Shown piece after piece: positions 31,566 through 42,752 of a stretch of DNA of 64,000 nucleotides (positions are counted from its first letter, which is position 1; the number at the start of each line of letters is the position of its first letter). Under the pieces are notes generated by a model, which did no database searches, was not told the origin of the DNA, and saw nothing but the letters and a program-made list of their open reading frames with translations. Source of the stretch: Stropharia rugosoannulata (lineage: Eukaryota; Basidiomycota; Agaricomycetes; Agaricales; Strophariaceae). A program made the position numbers and the translations under genes. The stretch spans positions 868,001 through 932,000 of the forward strand of contig JANCIK010000007.1 in the NCBI GenBank assembly GCA_028532985.1, written 5' to 3'.

Positions 31566-32834
31566 ATGAAGGGAAACGCAGGCAGAGTTATGCGTAGCGG
31601 CTCTGATAAACCCAAGAACCCGGAGGGCGCAAACAAGAAGTTACCAATCAAGAATATACCCAGAGCATCAGTTGAGGACGCGAGTGATGAGGAGGAAGAT
31701 GAGTTGCGAGAAGTAGCAGAGGAGCAAGGCGCGTGCAGCGCACCAGTAAAGAAGAAAGTAGTGTTCGAGGTTCCTGCAAAGGCTGGGCCTAGTGCACGAC
31801 CAGCAGCAGTGCCATATGTAATGGTACCTCCGCTGCGCGTACCAGAGAAAGTAAAACCTAAGGTTAGGGAAGAGCCCATACCTGTAGTAGAGAAGAGGAA
31901 GCCGGCCTATAAGCTGCGCGCACCTATCGAAGATGAGGCGCAGGCTGACGCAGTCCTCAGACACTTAGAAAATCAGAAGATCGAGATCACGCAGGGCCAG
32001 TTATTAGGCATATCGACTGCAGGTTTCAGAAGAAAGTTCGTTGAGCGCATAGTACCAAGAAAGGTACCCTTGGATTTGAACATGATGCGCGTACTACAAT
32101 TAGACTACGATGAAGAAGAGCGTGAGGTAGATGAAGCTATCGCGCGGTTAGCAGAGGAAGAAGAGGAAGAGGAGTTTATGCAGATGGATGAGCTACCAGT
32201 GGCCACTTTCCTTACTTGCTCAGATGAGCACACCGGACTGCAACCGGGCACCATCATCATGGAAGACCCGTACGAGCAGTACGTCTCGACTCTGCAGCCG
32301 GGCGAAAAGCCTAAGGGGCTTATTGTGGCGCGCGAATCGCACCATCTGAAGGCGGTATTTCCGCTCATCAACGGCACGGGACATGCGGAGACGTTGCTCG
32401 ACAGTGGGTCGCAGATTGTGTCAATGGCACAAGACACTGCTGAGCGCTTAGGACTTAGTTGGGACCCGGACTTCACTATACGGATGCAGAGCGCGAATAA
32501 GCAGGTGGAATCCACCAAGGGCTTAGCGCGCAACGTACCGTTTGTGTTTAACGGACTGACAGTGTATTTACAAGTGCATGTCATCAGCGCAGCGGCTTAC
32601 GAGGTGCTCTTGGGCCGGCCGTTCGAGATCCTCACGGAGAGCAATGTGAAGACACGCGGCGATGGGACGGTTGAGCTTACGCTCACCGACCCCAACACAC
32701 AGCGCAAATTGGTCGTACCCACCTATAACAGAGGGTGTGGTCCCAAGATAGTGCAGCGCGAACCTAAGTTGCAGGACCCTGGCACGACGGAAAACCCTAA
32801 CGCAGATCAGGATTTTCAATCCTCGATGATTTGA
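31566..32834 (+). CDS. pro: Family A protease ORF (about 422 aa)
   Basis: A separate frame between gag and pol. It has a long acidic and basic disordered N-terminal region (EDASDEEEDELREV, KKKVVFEV) and a central DEEEREVDEAIARLAEEEE acidic run. A retroviral-type aspartic protease follows near residue 280, with catalytic LLDSGSQIVSM and the later VISAAAYEVLLGRPFEIL strand-helix block. It ends in DQDFQSSMI. The stop overlaps the pol ATG (TGATG at 32832-32836). It cleaves the Gag and Pol polyproteins. The intact frame is unusual for a protease that is normally fused to gag or pol. Confidence 0.85.
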   Translation: MKGNAGRVMRSGSDKPKNPEGANKKLPIKNIPRASVEDASDEEEDELREVAEEQGACSAPVKKKVVFEVPAKAGPSARPAAVPYVMVPPLRVPEKVKPKVREEPIPVVEKRKPAYKLRAPIEDEAQADAVLRHLENQKIEITQGQLLGISTAGFRRKFVERIVPRKVPLDLNMMRVLQLDYDEEEREVDEAIARLAEEEEEEEFMQMDELPVATFLTCSDEHTGLQPGTIIMEDPYEQYVSTLQPGEKPKGLIVARESHHLKAVFPLINGTGHAETLLDSGSQIVSMAQDTAERLGLSWDPDFTIRMQSANKQVESTKGLARNVPFVFNGLTVYLQVHVISAAAYEVLLGRPFEILTESNVKTRGDGTVELTLTDPNTQRKLVVPTYNRGCGPKIVQREPKLQDPGTTENPNADQDFQSSMI

Positions 32835-35800
32835 TGCATCAAGGAGAGGTCGCGTTGATGTTTGACAGAGATGATTGCACGGGGAAAATAGAGATAGCGG
32901 GGTACGCGCTACCAAAGAATAAGAAGCGGTTTGGGAGCGCTGAGCTCAGGGATGTATACATGGCTCAAGCAGTACATGAAGCTAAGATGGAGGATAATGA
33001 AAAAGAAAGAATATACAAATATTTTCAGCAGCGCGAATGGCGCAAGGAAGAAGTAGTCAAAGGAGAGCCTAGAGGGCAGTTCCGCGCATCGCACGAGGAA
33101 CAGGTCCCTAGTAAAAGACAAGGAGTAACGCGTAAGCGCCTGACTGGCAAGAATGCCACAACCGTTACGGTGCTCGCAGGAAAGAAGTATAAGCCAGTGG
33201 CTGAGAAAGTCAGGCCCGTCTATCAAGATTTACCAGAGAAGTTTAGAATAGTGAGGAGATAAAAGGAGACCCACTAAAGGACATGCCGCAATTGTCACCA
33301 CATCCGCCAGACTTCATACCTACAGGTCGGTACACCGCTGAGCGCATGGAGGGAATTGACAAGGCGCATGAAGGGGATTTCCTGTGGTCCGAGGAGCGCA
33401 AGTTGGTGCATCAAGTTTTCATGCAGCAGAACGAGGCATTCGCGTGGGATGACACAGAGAAGGGTAGATTCCGTACGGACTTCTTCCCTCCAGTAGACAT
33501 TCCCACTGTAGAGCACATGCCTTGGGTATTGAAAAACATTCCGATACCACCTGGGATGTATGAGTGTGTATGTGAATTCATCTCCACCAAGATTCGCGCA
33601 GGCACGTATGAGCCCTTGAGCTCATCGTACCGGTCGCGCTGGTTTACAGTGACTAAGAAAGACGGGGTCTTGTTCAGAATTGTGCACAGTCTTGAACTGT
33701 TAAATGCGGTAACCATTGCACATTCAGGACTACCTCCAGCAGCGGAGAGTCTAGCGGAACACTTTGCGGGGCGCGCATGTGGCAGCATCCTGGACTTGTA
33801 TGTTGGGTATGATGAGCGGCTGCTAGCCGAGTCCTCTAGAGACCTGACTACATTCCAAACGCTGTTCGGTGCGCTGCGCTTAGTAACCCTACCTATGGGA
33901 TGGACGAACTCCGTGCCCATCTTTCATGAGGATGTCGCATATATATTACGCAATGAAATACCTGAAGTTACCGAGCCCTATATAGACGATGTACCTATTA
34001 GGGGACCTAAAACGCGCTATGAGTTAGAGGGAGGAGGATACAAGACGATACCAGAGAATAAGGGAATAAGGAGATTCGTGTGGGAGCACATGTTGAATGT
34101 CAACAGAATAGTGCAGCGCATGAAGTACTCGGGAGGAACATTTAGTGGAAAGATGTCCATACTGTGCGCGGCTGAGATAGTAGTGGTGGGGCACTTGTGC
34201 ACATACGAAGGACGAAAGCCAGCACCTGATAAAGTGCATGCGATCCTCAATTGGGGCCCATGCAAGAACATCAGTGATGTGCGCGCGTTCATGGGTACAA
34301 TGGGTCTGCTCCGTATTTACATCTCAGACTATGCGAAGCGCGCAGAGCACATACAGCGGCTATTGCGTGGGAAAGAGCCCTTTGAGTGGGGGCCCGCTCA
34401 GCAAGCTAGCATGGACTTGCTGAAAGACGGTGCACGCAACGCACATTGCGTGAAACCACTGGACTACACCCTACCAGGACCGATTACTTTGGCTGTAGAC
34501 ACATCATGGCGAGCGGTAGGGTTCTATATTTATCAACAGGACCCACAAGATTCGAAGAAGAGGGTATATGCGCGCTTCGGATCAATACTGTTAACGGAAC
34601 GAGAGCAGCGCTTCTCACAGCCCAAACGGGAGTTGTATGGACTCTTACGTGCGCTACAAGCCTGTTATTACTGGCTCATCGGTGCGCGCAAGCTGGTGGT
34701 GGAAACGGATGCCAAATACTTGAAGGGCATGTTGGATAATCCGGGCATGGGCCCTAATGCAACTATTAATCGCTGGATAGATAAAATACTTATGTATCAC
34801 TTCCAGTTGAAACATGTTGCAGGCAAAACCTTTGGTGCAGATGGTTTATCGCGTAGGGAAGGGCAATTGGGAGATGAGGCGTATGCGCACTCCGAAGAAG
34901 ATGATGATCAGGAGGTGGGACCGCTCGAATATGAGAAAGTCTATGAAGATGACCCAGATCCCCTGGACTTTGAAGAATTCAAAGAACAGATCGATGATCG
35001 TGGTGGGTATCTATACACCGGACTCCTCAATGAGTTGTTTGAAGGTCCCACTGCGTGCAAGTTACCAGAAGTGCGCTCCATAGGCTGTTTCCAGCAGGAG
35101 CTCGAGCACGCACAGAAAGAGACGGAAGCGGAAAAGCGGGCCGTGCGGGACTTCATACAGAAAGAGAGTGTGCCGCTCGCGCAGCGCGAGTACTTAGAGA
35201 AATTTATACTAGCGCATGCGATACCCGACTCCAGAATAGAGGATCTGGAGGATGAGGAGTACGATGAGCGCAACAGGACGTCTGCAGGAAAAGATATGGA
35301 TGAGAAATTGCCGATGATACGCTACTGGTTGCAGAATCCAACCACTAGGCCTAAAGGCATGACGGAGCGAGAATATCAGAACTTTACGAGGAACGCTCGC
35401 AACTTCTTCCTAGACAAGGATGGACGGATGTACCGGAGATCCATAGATGACGCACATAAGTTGGTGATAGATCAGGCGCAGCGGACATGCATGACAGCCT
35501 GGGGCACCGAGGAGCGTACGCTACGCGCAAATTGCTAGTGGAGCGCTTCTGGTGGCCTGAGTTGGAAAGGGATGTCTACTGGTATGTGAAAACATGTCAT
35601 GTCTGTCAGTTAAGGCAGAAGACGATCATCCAGATCCCGCGCACCGAGACACACACGCCATCTATCTTCCAGCAACTACACGCGGACACTATGCACATGT
35701 CCCCGGCCTCCAATGGGTACAATTACATAGTGCACGGAAGATGTGCGCTGAGCTCATGGGCGGAAGGATGGCCATTAAAGAAAGAGAATGCCCGTGCGAT

Positions 35801-36752
35801 AGCGCAGTGGATATTCGAGGACATTATCTGCCGTTGGGGCTGTCTACAAGAAATCATCACAGATAACGGTGGACCGTTCCGCGCAGCGCTTAAGTATTTA
35901 GAAAAGAAGTATGGGATTACAGGGATTACTATCTCCGCGTACAACTCGCAAGCCAATGGAAAAATAGAGCGTCCTCATTGGGACATAAGACAGATGTTGT
36001 GGAAAGCGTGTGGAGGGACAGAAGGCGCTCACAAGCGTTGGAGTAGATTCTTCTACCATGTGTTGTGGGCGGATCGCATCACTGTGCGACGAGGATTTGG
36101 GTGTTCCCCATTCTTCATGGTGACGGGCGCGCACCCCATACTACCGTTCGACATAGCAGAAGCGACTTGGCTGGTGAAACTACCAGATCGAGTACTGACT
36201 ACAGAGGAGTTAGTAGGGTATCGCGCGCGCGCACTAGCCAAACATCGCGACACAGTAGAAGAGATGCACGCACGAGTATCAAAGACGAAAAGAGATGCGA
36301 TCAGGGCATTTGAAAAGAAGCACTCGGCTAAAATCCGTGACTATGTGTTTAAGCCAGGAGATGTAGTGCTAATGAGGAACTCAGGCATAGAATCCAGTCT
36401 GAACCGTAAGATGCTCGCACGATGGAACGGGCCTTACATCATTATTGCACAAAAAGATGGTGGAGCATACTTAGTGGCAGAGATGGATGGCTCTGTGTTG
36501 AAGGATAAGGTGGCGGCGTTCCGCCTCATTCCCTACTTTGCACGAAGGCAGCTGCGCTTACCGGACGGCTTGGATGATATAATTGATCAGACCAAGGAGA
36601 ACCTCGCTAAAATGTTAGAGGCACCGGACTATGAGCCAGCTATTCCCAAAGATTATATCTTTGATGAGCCCGGTGTACCCTCGGGTAGCGGTGCGCTTAC
36701 AGTGGAAGAAGATGAAGAAGACGATGATGACTGGGGTGAAGAAGACACTTAG
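32834..36752 (+). pseudogene. pol: Family A Pol (RT, RNase H, integrase), two frame breaks
   Basis: Frames are 32834-33262, 33283-35538 and 35487-36752. Against A1, one G is missing near 33255. About 16 bases are missing near 35490 between two GCATG repeats; this removes the segment just before the integrase zinc finger, including its first His. RT: VTKKDGVLFRIVHS, LPMGWTNS, catalytic YIDDVPI. RNase H: LAVDTSWRAVGFY, RELYGLLRAL, ETDAKYLKGML. Integrase: HRG to CHVCQLRQ, DTMHMSP, ITDNGGPF, NSQANGKIERPHWD, GPYIII. No chromodomain is visible; the tail is acidic. Reverse transcription and integration of the element RNA would be its role. Confidence 0.88.
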
Positions 36753-36878
36753 GGATGCGAGCATCGTAGGAAGAAAGCAACTGCAATATAATATATTGGG
36801 TAAAGAAGATGGGGAATACAAAGAGAGCTAGCTACAGACGCCCCTTTAAGGCGCGCAGCGCACATTGAGCTAGGCTAT

Positions 36879-38194
36879 CTACTGGGCCGGTTTGTCCTCG
36901 GTGGCAGTAACGCCAGTAACGTCGAGGCTGCGCTGCAAGATGACAAGCTGCTCGACGAGGAGCGCGCGGCGCTTGAGGATGAAATCGACCTTGTGGAGAT
37001 CACAAATGATCTCTGCTTGTAAATCACCAATGAGGCGGCGTGTCACCAACTCGGAAGGGTTACCCATATTAAGGGGTTCCTTAAGGAGGTTAGTGGCGGC
37101 ATCAAGACAAGCATTGACCTTGTCATTGTCCAAAACGAGAGAAGTGCCTAAGGGAGAAGGGTTAGAAAAGATTAGGAGGAGAGTGGTGCGGTGCTCGCAC
37201 CTTGCATAATAAAAGGAGAGTCGGGGAACGTAGGAACACCCTCTGAGCCCAGCCTGGCTTTCTTAGGAGAGGCTTCACCTGCGGCGGCGTCACGGAATGA
37301 GCGACGAAGCTTGGTCTGACGATAAGTCATGCCTCGACCAAGGGGACAAGAGCAGTAACCAGGAGTGTCTCCGTGCTCGCACTGGTATTTCTATAAGAAT
37401 CTAAGTGCGCGCAGCGGAGACGGGTCAAACACACACCTGTTTAGGAGTATCAGGAGGCGCGGCACGCTTCTTGTTAGGGCTCGGCTCGGGTGTATGCTGC
37501 CTGCTGGGAGGACCTCCCTCAGTCGCGGCTTCAACTTTATCGTCGAGGGCCATCTTTTTGAGGAGCATGTAAAGTTGCATGTTAGTGATGTCTGGTAAAG
37601 AAGCGAAGGTTAGCCACACCTTGTCATCGTCAGAGTCAGGAGATGTAGTACCTCCAGGCGCAGAGGCGGTCTCAAGGTCCGCAGTTGAGGAACACGTAAG
37701 AACGCGAACGTTGCGCTGCGCGCACCAAAAGGGATTAAGTGTAGAAAGGGTTAGGAAAGGAAAGATGAGCGCACAGGTCCAGTAGGGGTATGGGTGCGCT
37801 GACAAGAAGCAGCAGCCTTGGCCTTGAGGACTTGTTCATGCAAGTTGATAAATGCGTTGGCGGCAGGGGAGAAGGAGCGAATGTGGTGGTCAGCCTCGAG
37901 TGACGTATATATGGCGCGAGTCTCATTCAGGATCTCGACAGCTTCATTGTTGTTTATAACACGAGTGATACCGCCGTGCGCATCGCGCCAGCAGTTCTGC
38001 AATCGTGCCAGACGAAGTCAGTAACATACCACACAGGAACTGCGCGATGCGCGCACCAAATCGACAGCAAGTAGCTCCAGACTGCCGGTGTAATTCGCAG
38101 GAGTGGCAGAGGCCAACCCACGAATGTCCTGGATCAGCGAGAGTTGATGCTTGACATTGGTGAAGTTAAAAAGAGGAGCATGAGTAGTAGCCAT
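36879..38194 (-). CDS. Accessory gene C, five exons, intact (copy A2)
   Basis: Same exon-intron layout as the A1 copy at 4669-5984: start at 38194, stop at 36879, donors GTGCGCGCATCG, GTGCGCTCAT, GTGTGTGTTTG and GTGCGAGCAC, all acceptors AG. All exons remain open. The last exon has 84 codons. Against A1 I count by hand about 17 synonymous codon changes and 5 replacement codons there, which points to selection on the protein. The domain layout is as described for A1; I recognise no family. It is antisense to pol and starts 126 bases beyond the pol stop, tail to tail. Because the element transposes through a sense RNA, the antisense introns would not be removed in the process. Confidence 0.75.
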
Positions 38195-38254
38195 GGTAGT
38201 GGTTGAGAGCAGTAGGAATAAAGTGCAATGTGCTCATACAGGGACGGCGAGCGT

Positions 38255-38262
38255 CTTATATA
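38255..38262 (-). promoter_or_regulatory. TATA box of gene C (A2)
   Basis: TATATAAG on the - strand, about 60 bases before the ATG at 38194, at the same place as in A1. Confidence 0.55.
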
Positions 38263-38264
38263 GC

Positions 38265-38726
38265 ATTCGCTGGGTTGATCAGTGCTGCATGCAGCTGGTG
38301 ACCGACCGAACAGCAGGCCCAAGGAGTTAAAGGAGGGACTTTACAAAAGGGTCCAGATGGGTCATAGCACAGGGCTACACCTGTCTGACGTTACATTCAC
38401 GGAGATTGAGTGGGATGGAAGGGACCTGAATACAAGAGCCCATATAGCAACGAGAAGAAGGGGGGGGAAGATTGTGCGCGCATCGCAGCAAAAGAGTGCG
38501 CGCATCAAGGGAGATGCAGGTCTTTCCCCGTTTGGCAAAATGATGTCTGTTTTGGGATTGATGCCGAAAGTGCATAACAATGTTACCCGACAGCCCTATT
38601 TCAAATACAGGGTCATGACACATGTACCAAGAAATAGATGCTAGCTATGACTATAGATAGTTATCAATGAAAAGACAGCAGAGTGTCAGTTCGGGAATTA
38701 AACATCCTAAGAAGTGATTGTCAGGG
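38265..38726. other. Spacer between accessory genes C and B (A2)
   Basis: No gene; it is the counterpart of 4141-4602. Two TGCGCGCA words (38477, 38498) lie near the same sites as in A1. Confidence 0.4.
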
Positions 38727-39797
38727 TCAGCGCAGCGCACGAGGAGAAAGACCCACAGGAAAGAATTCCTCCTGGTAAAAGACCTGGGCGGCATAATGGA
38801 GTTGTTGGAAGTGTTCAGAGTGAGGGAGGGTGCCGTAGCGCTCAGCATCTGTGGTCCCACACAAGCGCAGGACGAGCTCGCTATAGTGAAGCTGAGCGCA
38901 CAAGTGCGATAGGCGGGGCGAGTGACAGGTAGCTTCGGTCAGCGCCAGAGCCCGCTACAAGGATGTCAGAGCCGCGCACGAAAAGGCTGGAGAATGGGGA
39001 CATGCGCGCACCGCATGGTCTTGAACATGACGCATCATGTCTAGGCAGATGGTCATGGGAAGCAGTGGTTCAGTCGCAGCCTCAAGAATAAAATGAAGGG
39101 CGCCTATGTAGATGCGGCAGACGCGCTCATGATCATCGAGCGGAATATCAGCTAGCGCCCGCTTGGGTAGAGCAGCTAAGCGCAGGAAGGAAGGATTGGA
39201 CCTCGCGCGTTGAAGGAGATTACTTTCGGTATCGAAGGAGGGCATGATGACAAAAGACATGTTCATTGAGGGATCAATATATATCACTAAACGATCCATC
39301 AGAGCCGCGCACGGGCTCAATCGTAGCTAATATCATCTACTACAAGGGCAGCGTCGGGATCTACGTCTAGAATGGCGGTCCCTGTTGGTTCCGAGGGTGG
39401 GAGATTGTGAAATGGCATGCCAAGATGGCTGTACCGATCGAGAATGTGAAGAGCGGCGTTGCTGAGCATGCGCGCATCGAAATGATCATCGCTGAATCTG
39501 CGCAGAGCGCGGCCTTCGTAAAACACGATCATCATGACTAAAGACAGGAATTGGCGATTGAAATCGATAAAGTGCAAAGGCAGTGTAATGCGATCCTGGA
39601 GGAAAACGTCAGCAGAGGAAGCACTTGCATGAACATAAGGACCTTACCAGTGCGCGCACGAGGGACTGAGCAGACTGTAGAGGAAAGTGAAAAGGGCTGT
39701 TGTCACAGTCCTCTGCGAGCTCCGCATGAACGGCGAGTTGTCTCAGTAAAACAGTGAATTGGCGAGCAACAGCGGTGTGCTGATATCAGAGAGCCAT
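38727..39797 (-). pseudogene. Accessory gene B, stop at codon 4 (copy A2)
   Basis: Counterpart of 3072-4140 with the same four exons. The start is at 39797. The fourth codon, CGA in A1, is TGA here, a C-to-T change at a CpG. The first intron is 52 nt with GTAAGG/CCTCCAG ends; its length is not a multiple of three while the flanking exons stay in frame, which shows it is spliced. Exon 3 is open where A1 has lost a base, so the two copies carry different defects. Protein features and lack of a known family are as for A1. Use of a later ATG cannot be excluded. Confidence 0.6.
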
Positions 39798-39836
39798 AAC
39801 AGAGAGTAAAGAAACTCTCAACTGGGGACAGTTGAT

Positions 39837-39842
39837 TTTATA
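39837..39842 (-). promoter_or_regulatory. TATA-like box of gene B (A2)
   Basis: TATAAA on the - strand preceded by a C-run, 40 bases before the start, as in A1. Confidence 0.5.
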
Positions 39843-40188
39843 GTGGGGGGGAGAGATGGCCTAGCCAAGCAAGGATAAATCTAGGAGCTTAAGGAGATAG
39901 GGCAGAGGGATCAAGAGCTTGGGACATTGGGGGGCACGTACTTGCAAGTGTGCGCTGGTCATAGGCGCGCATCGCACTTGTACTCGCTCACTACAGAAAA
40001 CTTGCTGTTAGGGACTACCCTAGGAGATAAAGCACTTAAAAATCACACAGGAAAGAGACAAGAGAACAATTAGATAGCATATAATAGTAAACAAAGCTAT
40101 TCTACATATGCTAGATAGAATAGTAGGCGGGTAACAAGAAGGAAATATAAGAAACACAAGCGCCAGAAGGTGCGCACCGCAGCAAGAA
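39843..40188. other. Spacer between accessory genes B and A (A2)
   Basis: Counterpart of 2665-3026. There is no gene; it is AT-rich near gene A and purine-rich near gene B on this strand. Confidence 0.35.
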
Positions 40189-42206
40189 TTAGGACTCCAT
40201 GTTATCGCCCTCGTTGCCAATCTCTTCACCAGCGGAGGCCTCAGGGCTCGCATCGTCAACAACCACAGGGGCAGATTTGTAGGAACGGGTGGGGGCCTTG
40301 CCTTTCCCTTTTCCTTTCCCTTTGGACGCTTTGGGTTTGGAAGAGGTAGATGAGCGGACCTTCGAAGCCACGGAAGGCTGCGGTGCGGGCACAAAGGTAG
40401 CAGGATCATGGCGGGGATGCTCGGGGCTGTAGAAGGACGACGATGGGGTAAACTCGAGGGACTGTTTGGAGTCGAGAGGCTGGCAAAGCGCATCATAAGA
40501 GGTGCAAAGAGTCTCTAAGTTCATGGAGCGAAGAGTGTCAAAAGTTTCACAGTCGGAGAAACGGGAGCCAATGATAACGTTGGTAGGCATGGTGGCAGCC
40601 ATGGCCTGGGCTAATTGGACCAACTGGATCAATTCAGCAAAATATAAGTGCTCGAGGCCTCGGCGCGATTCCTCGAGAGCGTGCGCTTGTTGACTAAAGG
40701 CCTCGAGGCGATCGAAAGCAGAGCGAAGTTCTTAAAATAAAATAAAAATTATATAAGTCAAAGAAAGTGAAGAGAAGAAGTAAGCGCACCGCGGGGAGAA
40801 GTCCAATGCCAACCGGACGATCCCTCGAGAGCGCGGTCCAACTCTGGTCCAGTCATGGCCTGCATACAAGGGCCACGACTGTCGAGGCGACACTTAGCGC
40901 ATTTCCTACCGGGGCCGCGGAGGAGACAGAAGAGTTGATGAGGAGCCGACTTAGAAGTACCAGCCGACGAGTCACACAGGGAACACGCAAAGCCGGGCTG
41001 TAAAGAAAGCATAAGTCAATAAATGAGAATAAAAATAACAATAGAAGAAAGAAAGAACATACCACGACGGCAGCATCTAACTGTTTTTCAGAAGGGAGTT
41101 GCGCCATAGTTATGGCATTGGGGAGGGGTTTGCCGGCCAAGGCAAGGGAGGCGGAGTAGACGCCATGCAGCAGATTGTAGATAGGGTAGGTAGATTCGTA
41201 TTCCACCTTGGAAGAATCCACCCCCTCAAGGCGCGAGAGCGCCGTCAAACTGCTAGAAGTAGGAAACAAAGGCGCGACAATGGTGCGCGCATGAGAAGAG
41301 GAAGAGGCAGGGGCCGATGTGCGCACCCGAGAAGGGCCGGCCACAGCCTCTTGTACTTCTAAAAATGTGTTAAGTAGCCAAAAAGGGTCACAGAAAAGAG
41401 AAGAATCTTACTGGGAGTGGAAGTGGCAGCGCGCGTACGCTTAGCCAGAGGCACAGGGGGAATTGGCAGGGAAGACAAAGGGACGGGCGAGGTGCGCTTG
41501 CGCTTGGCAGGCGCAGTGGGGGCAGGCACGGTGAGGACTGGTGAGGTGCGCGCAGAAGGCACCGGGTCCGGGGAAGGGGGCGGAGGAGTGGACGATGCGC
41601 GCGTTTGCTCGGGTGGGGGCGCGGCCGTTGTCTCGACAGTGCCAGAGGCACCCGCTTCTGGTGCGGCCATTTCCACGTCGGGCGGCGCAGGGATGATGTA
41701 CTGTAAACGGGGCTCGGGCTCGACCCCAGGAGACCAAGACAAGGGAAAGGCGCTGGCAAAGGCGAGTTTATACGAAGTTAACTAAGGAAAGAGCGGTCAG
41801 CGCATTTTAAAACACAAAAAGAGAGAACGGGACTTACGGATGCTAGCGTGGGCTCAGCGAACCACACGGCGCGCAGAGAAATATCGTCGGAGTCCCATCC
41901 AAAGACGGGGTCGTCGTCACCCAGAGCCAAGAGAGACAAAAGGAGGGCCAGCTCCCGTGTACCAGCATGATGGGTACCGTCGAGGGGAAAGGCACGCAGA
42001 TGCTTCTCCAAGGCGAAGCCGAATTGCTCGCGGAGGGAGATAAACTGAGTGACTTCATCGGAATTCAGGTCGTTGCGGGCGCCCAGGTCTTCAAAGACGT
42101 CGTACTGGGCTAAGACAGCGCGGAGTCGGTGAAAATGGTCGGCGCAGTCGAGTGCACGCTCTTCCTTTTGAACCAGAAGCAGTTTGCTGATGCCACGGAA
42201 AGCCAT
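40189..42206 (-). CDS. Accessory gene A, 594 aa, five exons, intact (copy A2)
   Basis: Exons read 42206-41838, 41781-41412, 41358-41063, 40997-40790 and 40730-40189; phases fit and total 1785 nt. The N-terminal 123 residues are helical (HFHRLRAVLAQYDVFEDL, TRELALLLSLLAL). Then comes a long Pro/Ala/Ser region with basic patches (PAKRKRTSPV, LAKRTRAA). A Cys cluster spans CSLC, FC, KCAKC and GPC (exon 4), possibly zinc binding. A helical region with repeated Ala/Leu and Met follows, and then a tail with four K-G repeats and an acidic end. Nuclear localisation is likely from the basic patches (inference); no known family. The fourth intron starts GTGCGC. Fragments of the same gene occur at 200-599 (A0) and 2443-2664 (A1), so the gene is a regular part of family A. 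Confidence 0.72.
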
Positions 42207-42304
42207 GAAACTTTTGTGATCCAGAGTAAGGAATAAGTTGGGAGCAGTGGGGACTTGGAGAGGGAAGCGAGAGAAAGAAAGAACGAGAAGAGCAAGGGAA
42301 CTGG

Positions 42305-42311
42305 TTATATA
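42305..42311 (-). promoter_or_regulatory. TATA-like box of gene A (A2)
   Basis: TATATAA on the - strand about 100 bases before the ATG at 42206. Confidence 0.4.
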
Positions 42312-42740
42312 CGCAGGGGAGAATGACGAAGGAAAATTCTGGAGTATGAGAGAAGCGGACGGCGGTGAGTGCATGTCAAGTAAACTTACCGGCAATATGC
42401 TAGAACAGCGTAACGCCAAAAGAAGGTCCAGCAAGGTTCAGAAAAGGAAAAGAAAAGACCTGATTAGGCAAATGACCCAAGAAGGAAGTCAGCGGGAGGT
42501 ACGGTGTGCGTATGAGTGCGGTGGCGGTTGCCTAAAATAAACTAGTCGAGAAAAGTCGGGCTGGGGATACCTGAAAAGGAAGGGAAGAGGATGGATAGAG
42601 ATAGTGACTCCGGCGGAGGCGCCGTAGTAGCCGCGTAAGGCAGTAGCTGAGCCGTAGGCAGGAAAAACGGGATAATGGTGAATTGCTATCGAGGATGCGA
42701 TGCGCGCACCTGAAATTGACTGAGGACAGTCAAGATTTTA

Positions 42741-42752
42741 GTGGGGGGGAGA
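42741..42752 (+). other. Polypurine tract of A2
   Basis: GTGGGGGGGAGA just before the LTR TGACAGG, aligned with the A0 tract near 1016-1027. Confidence 0.75.
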
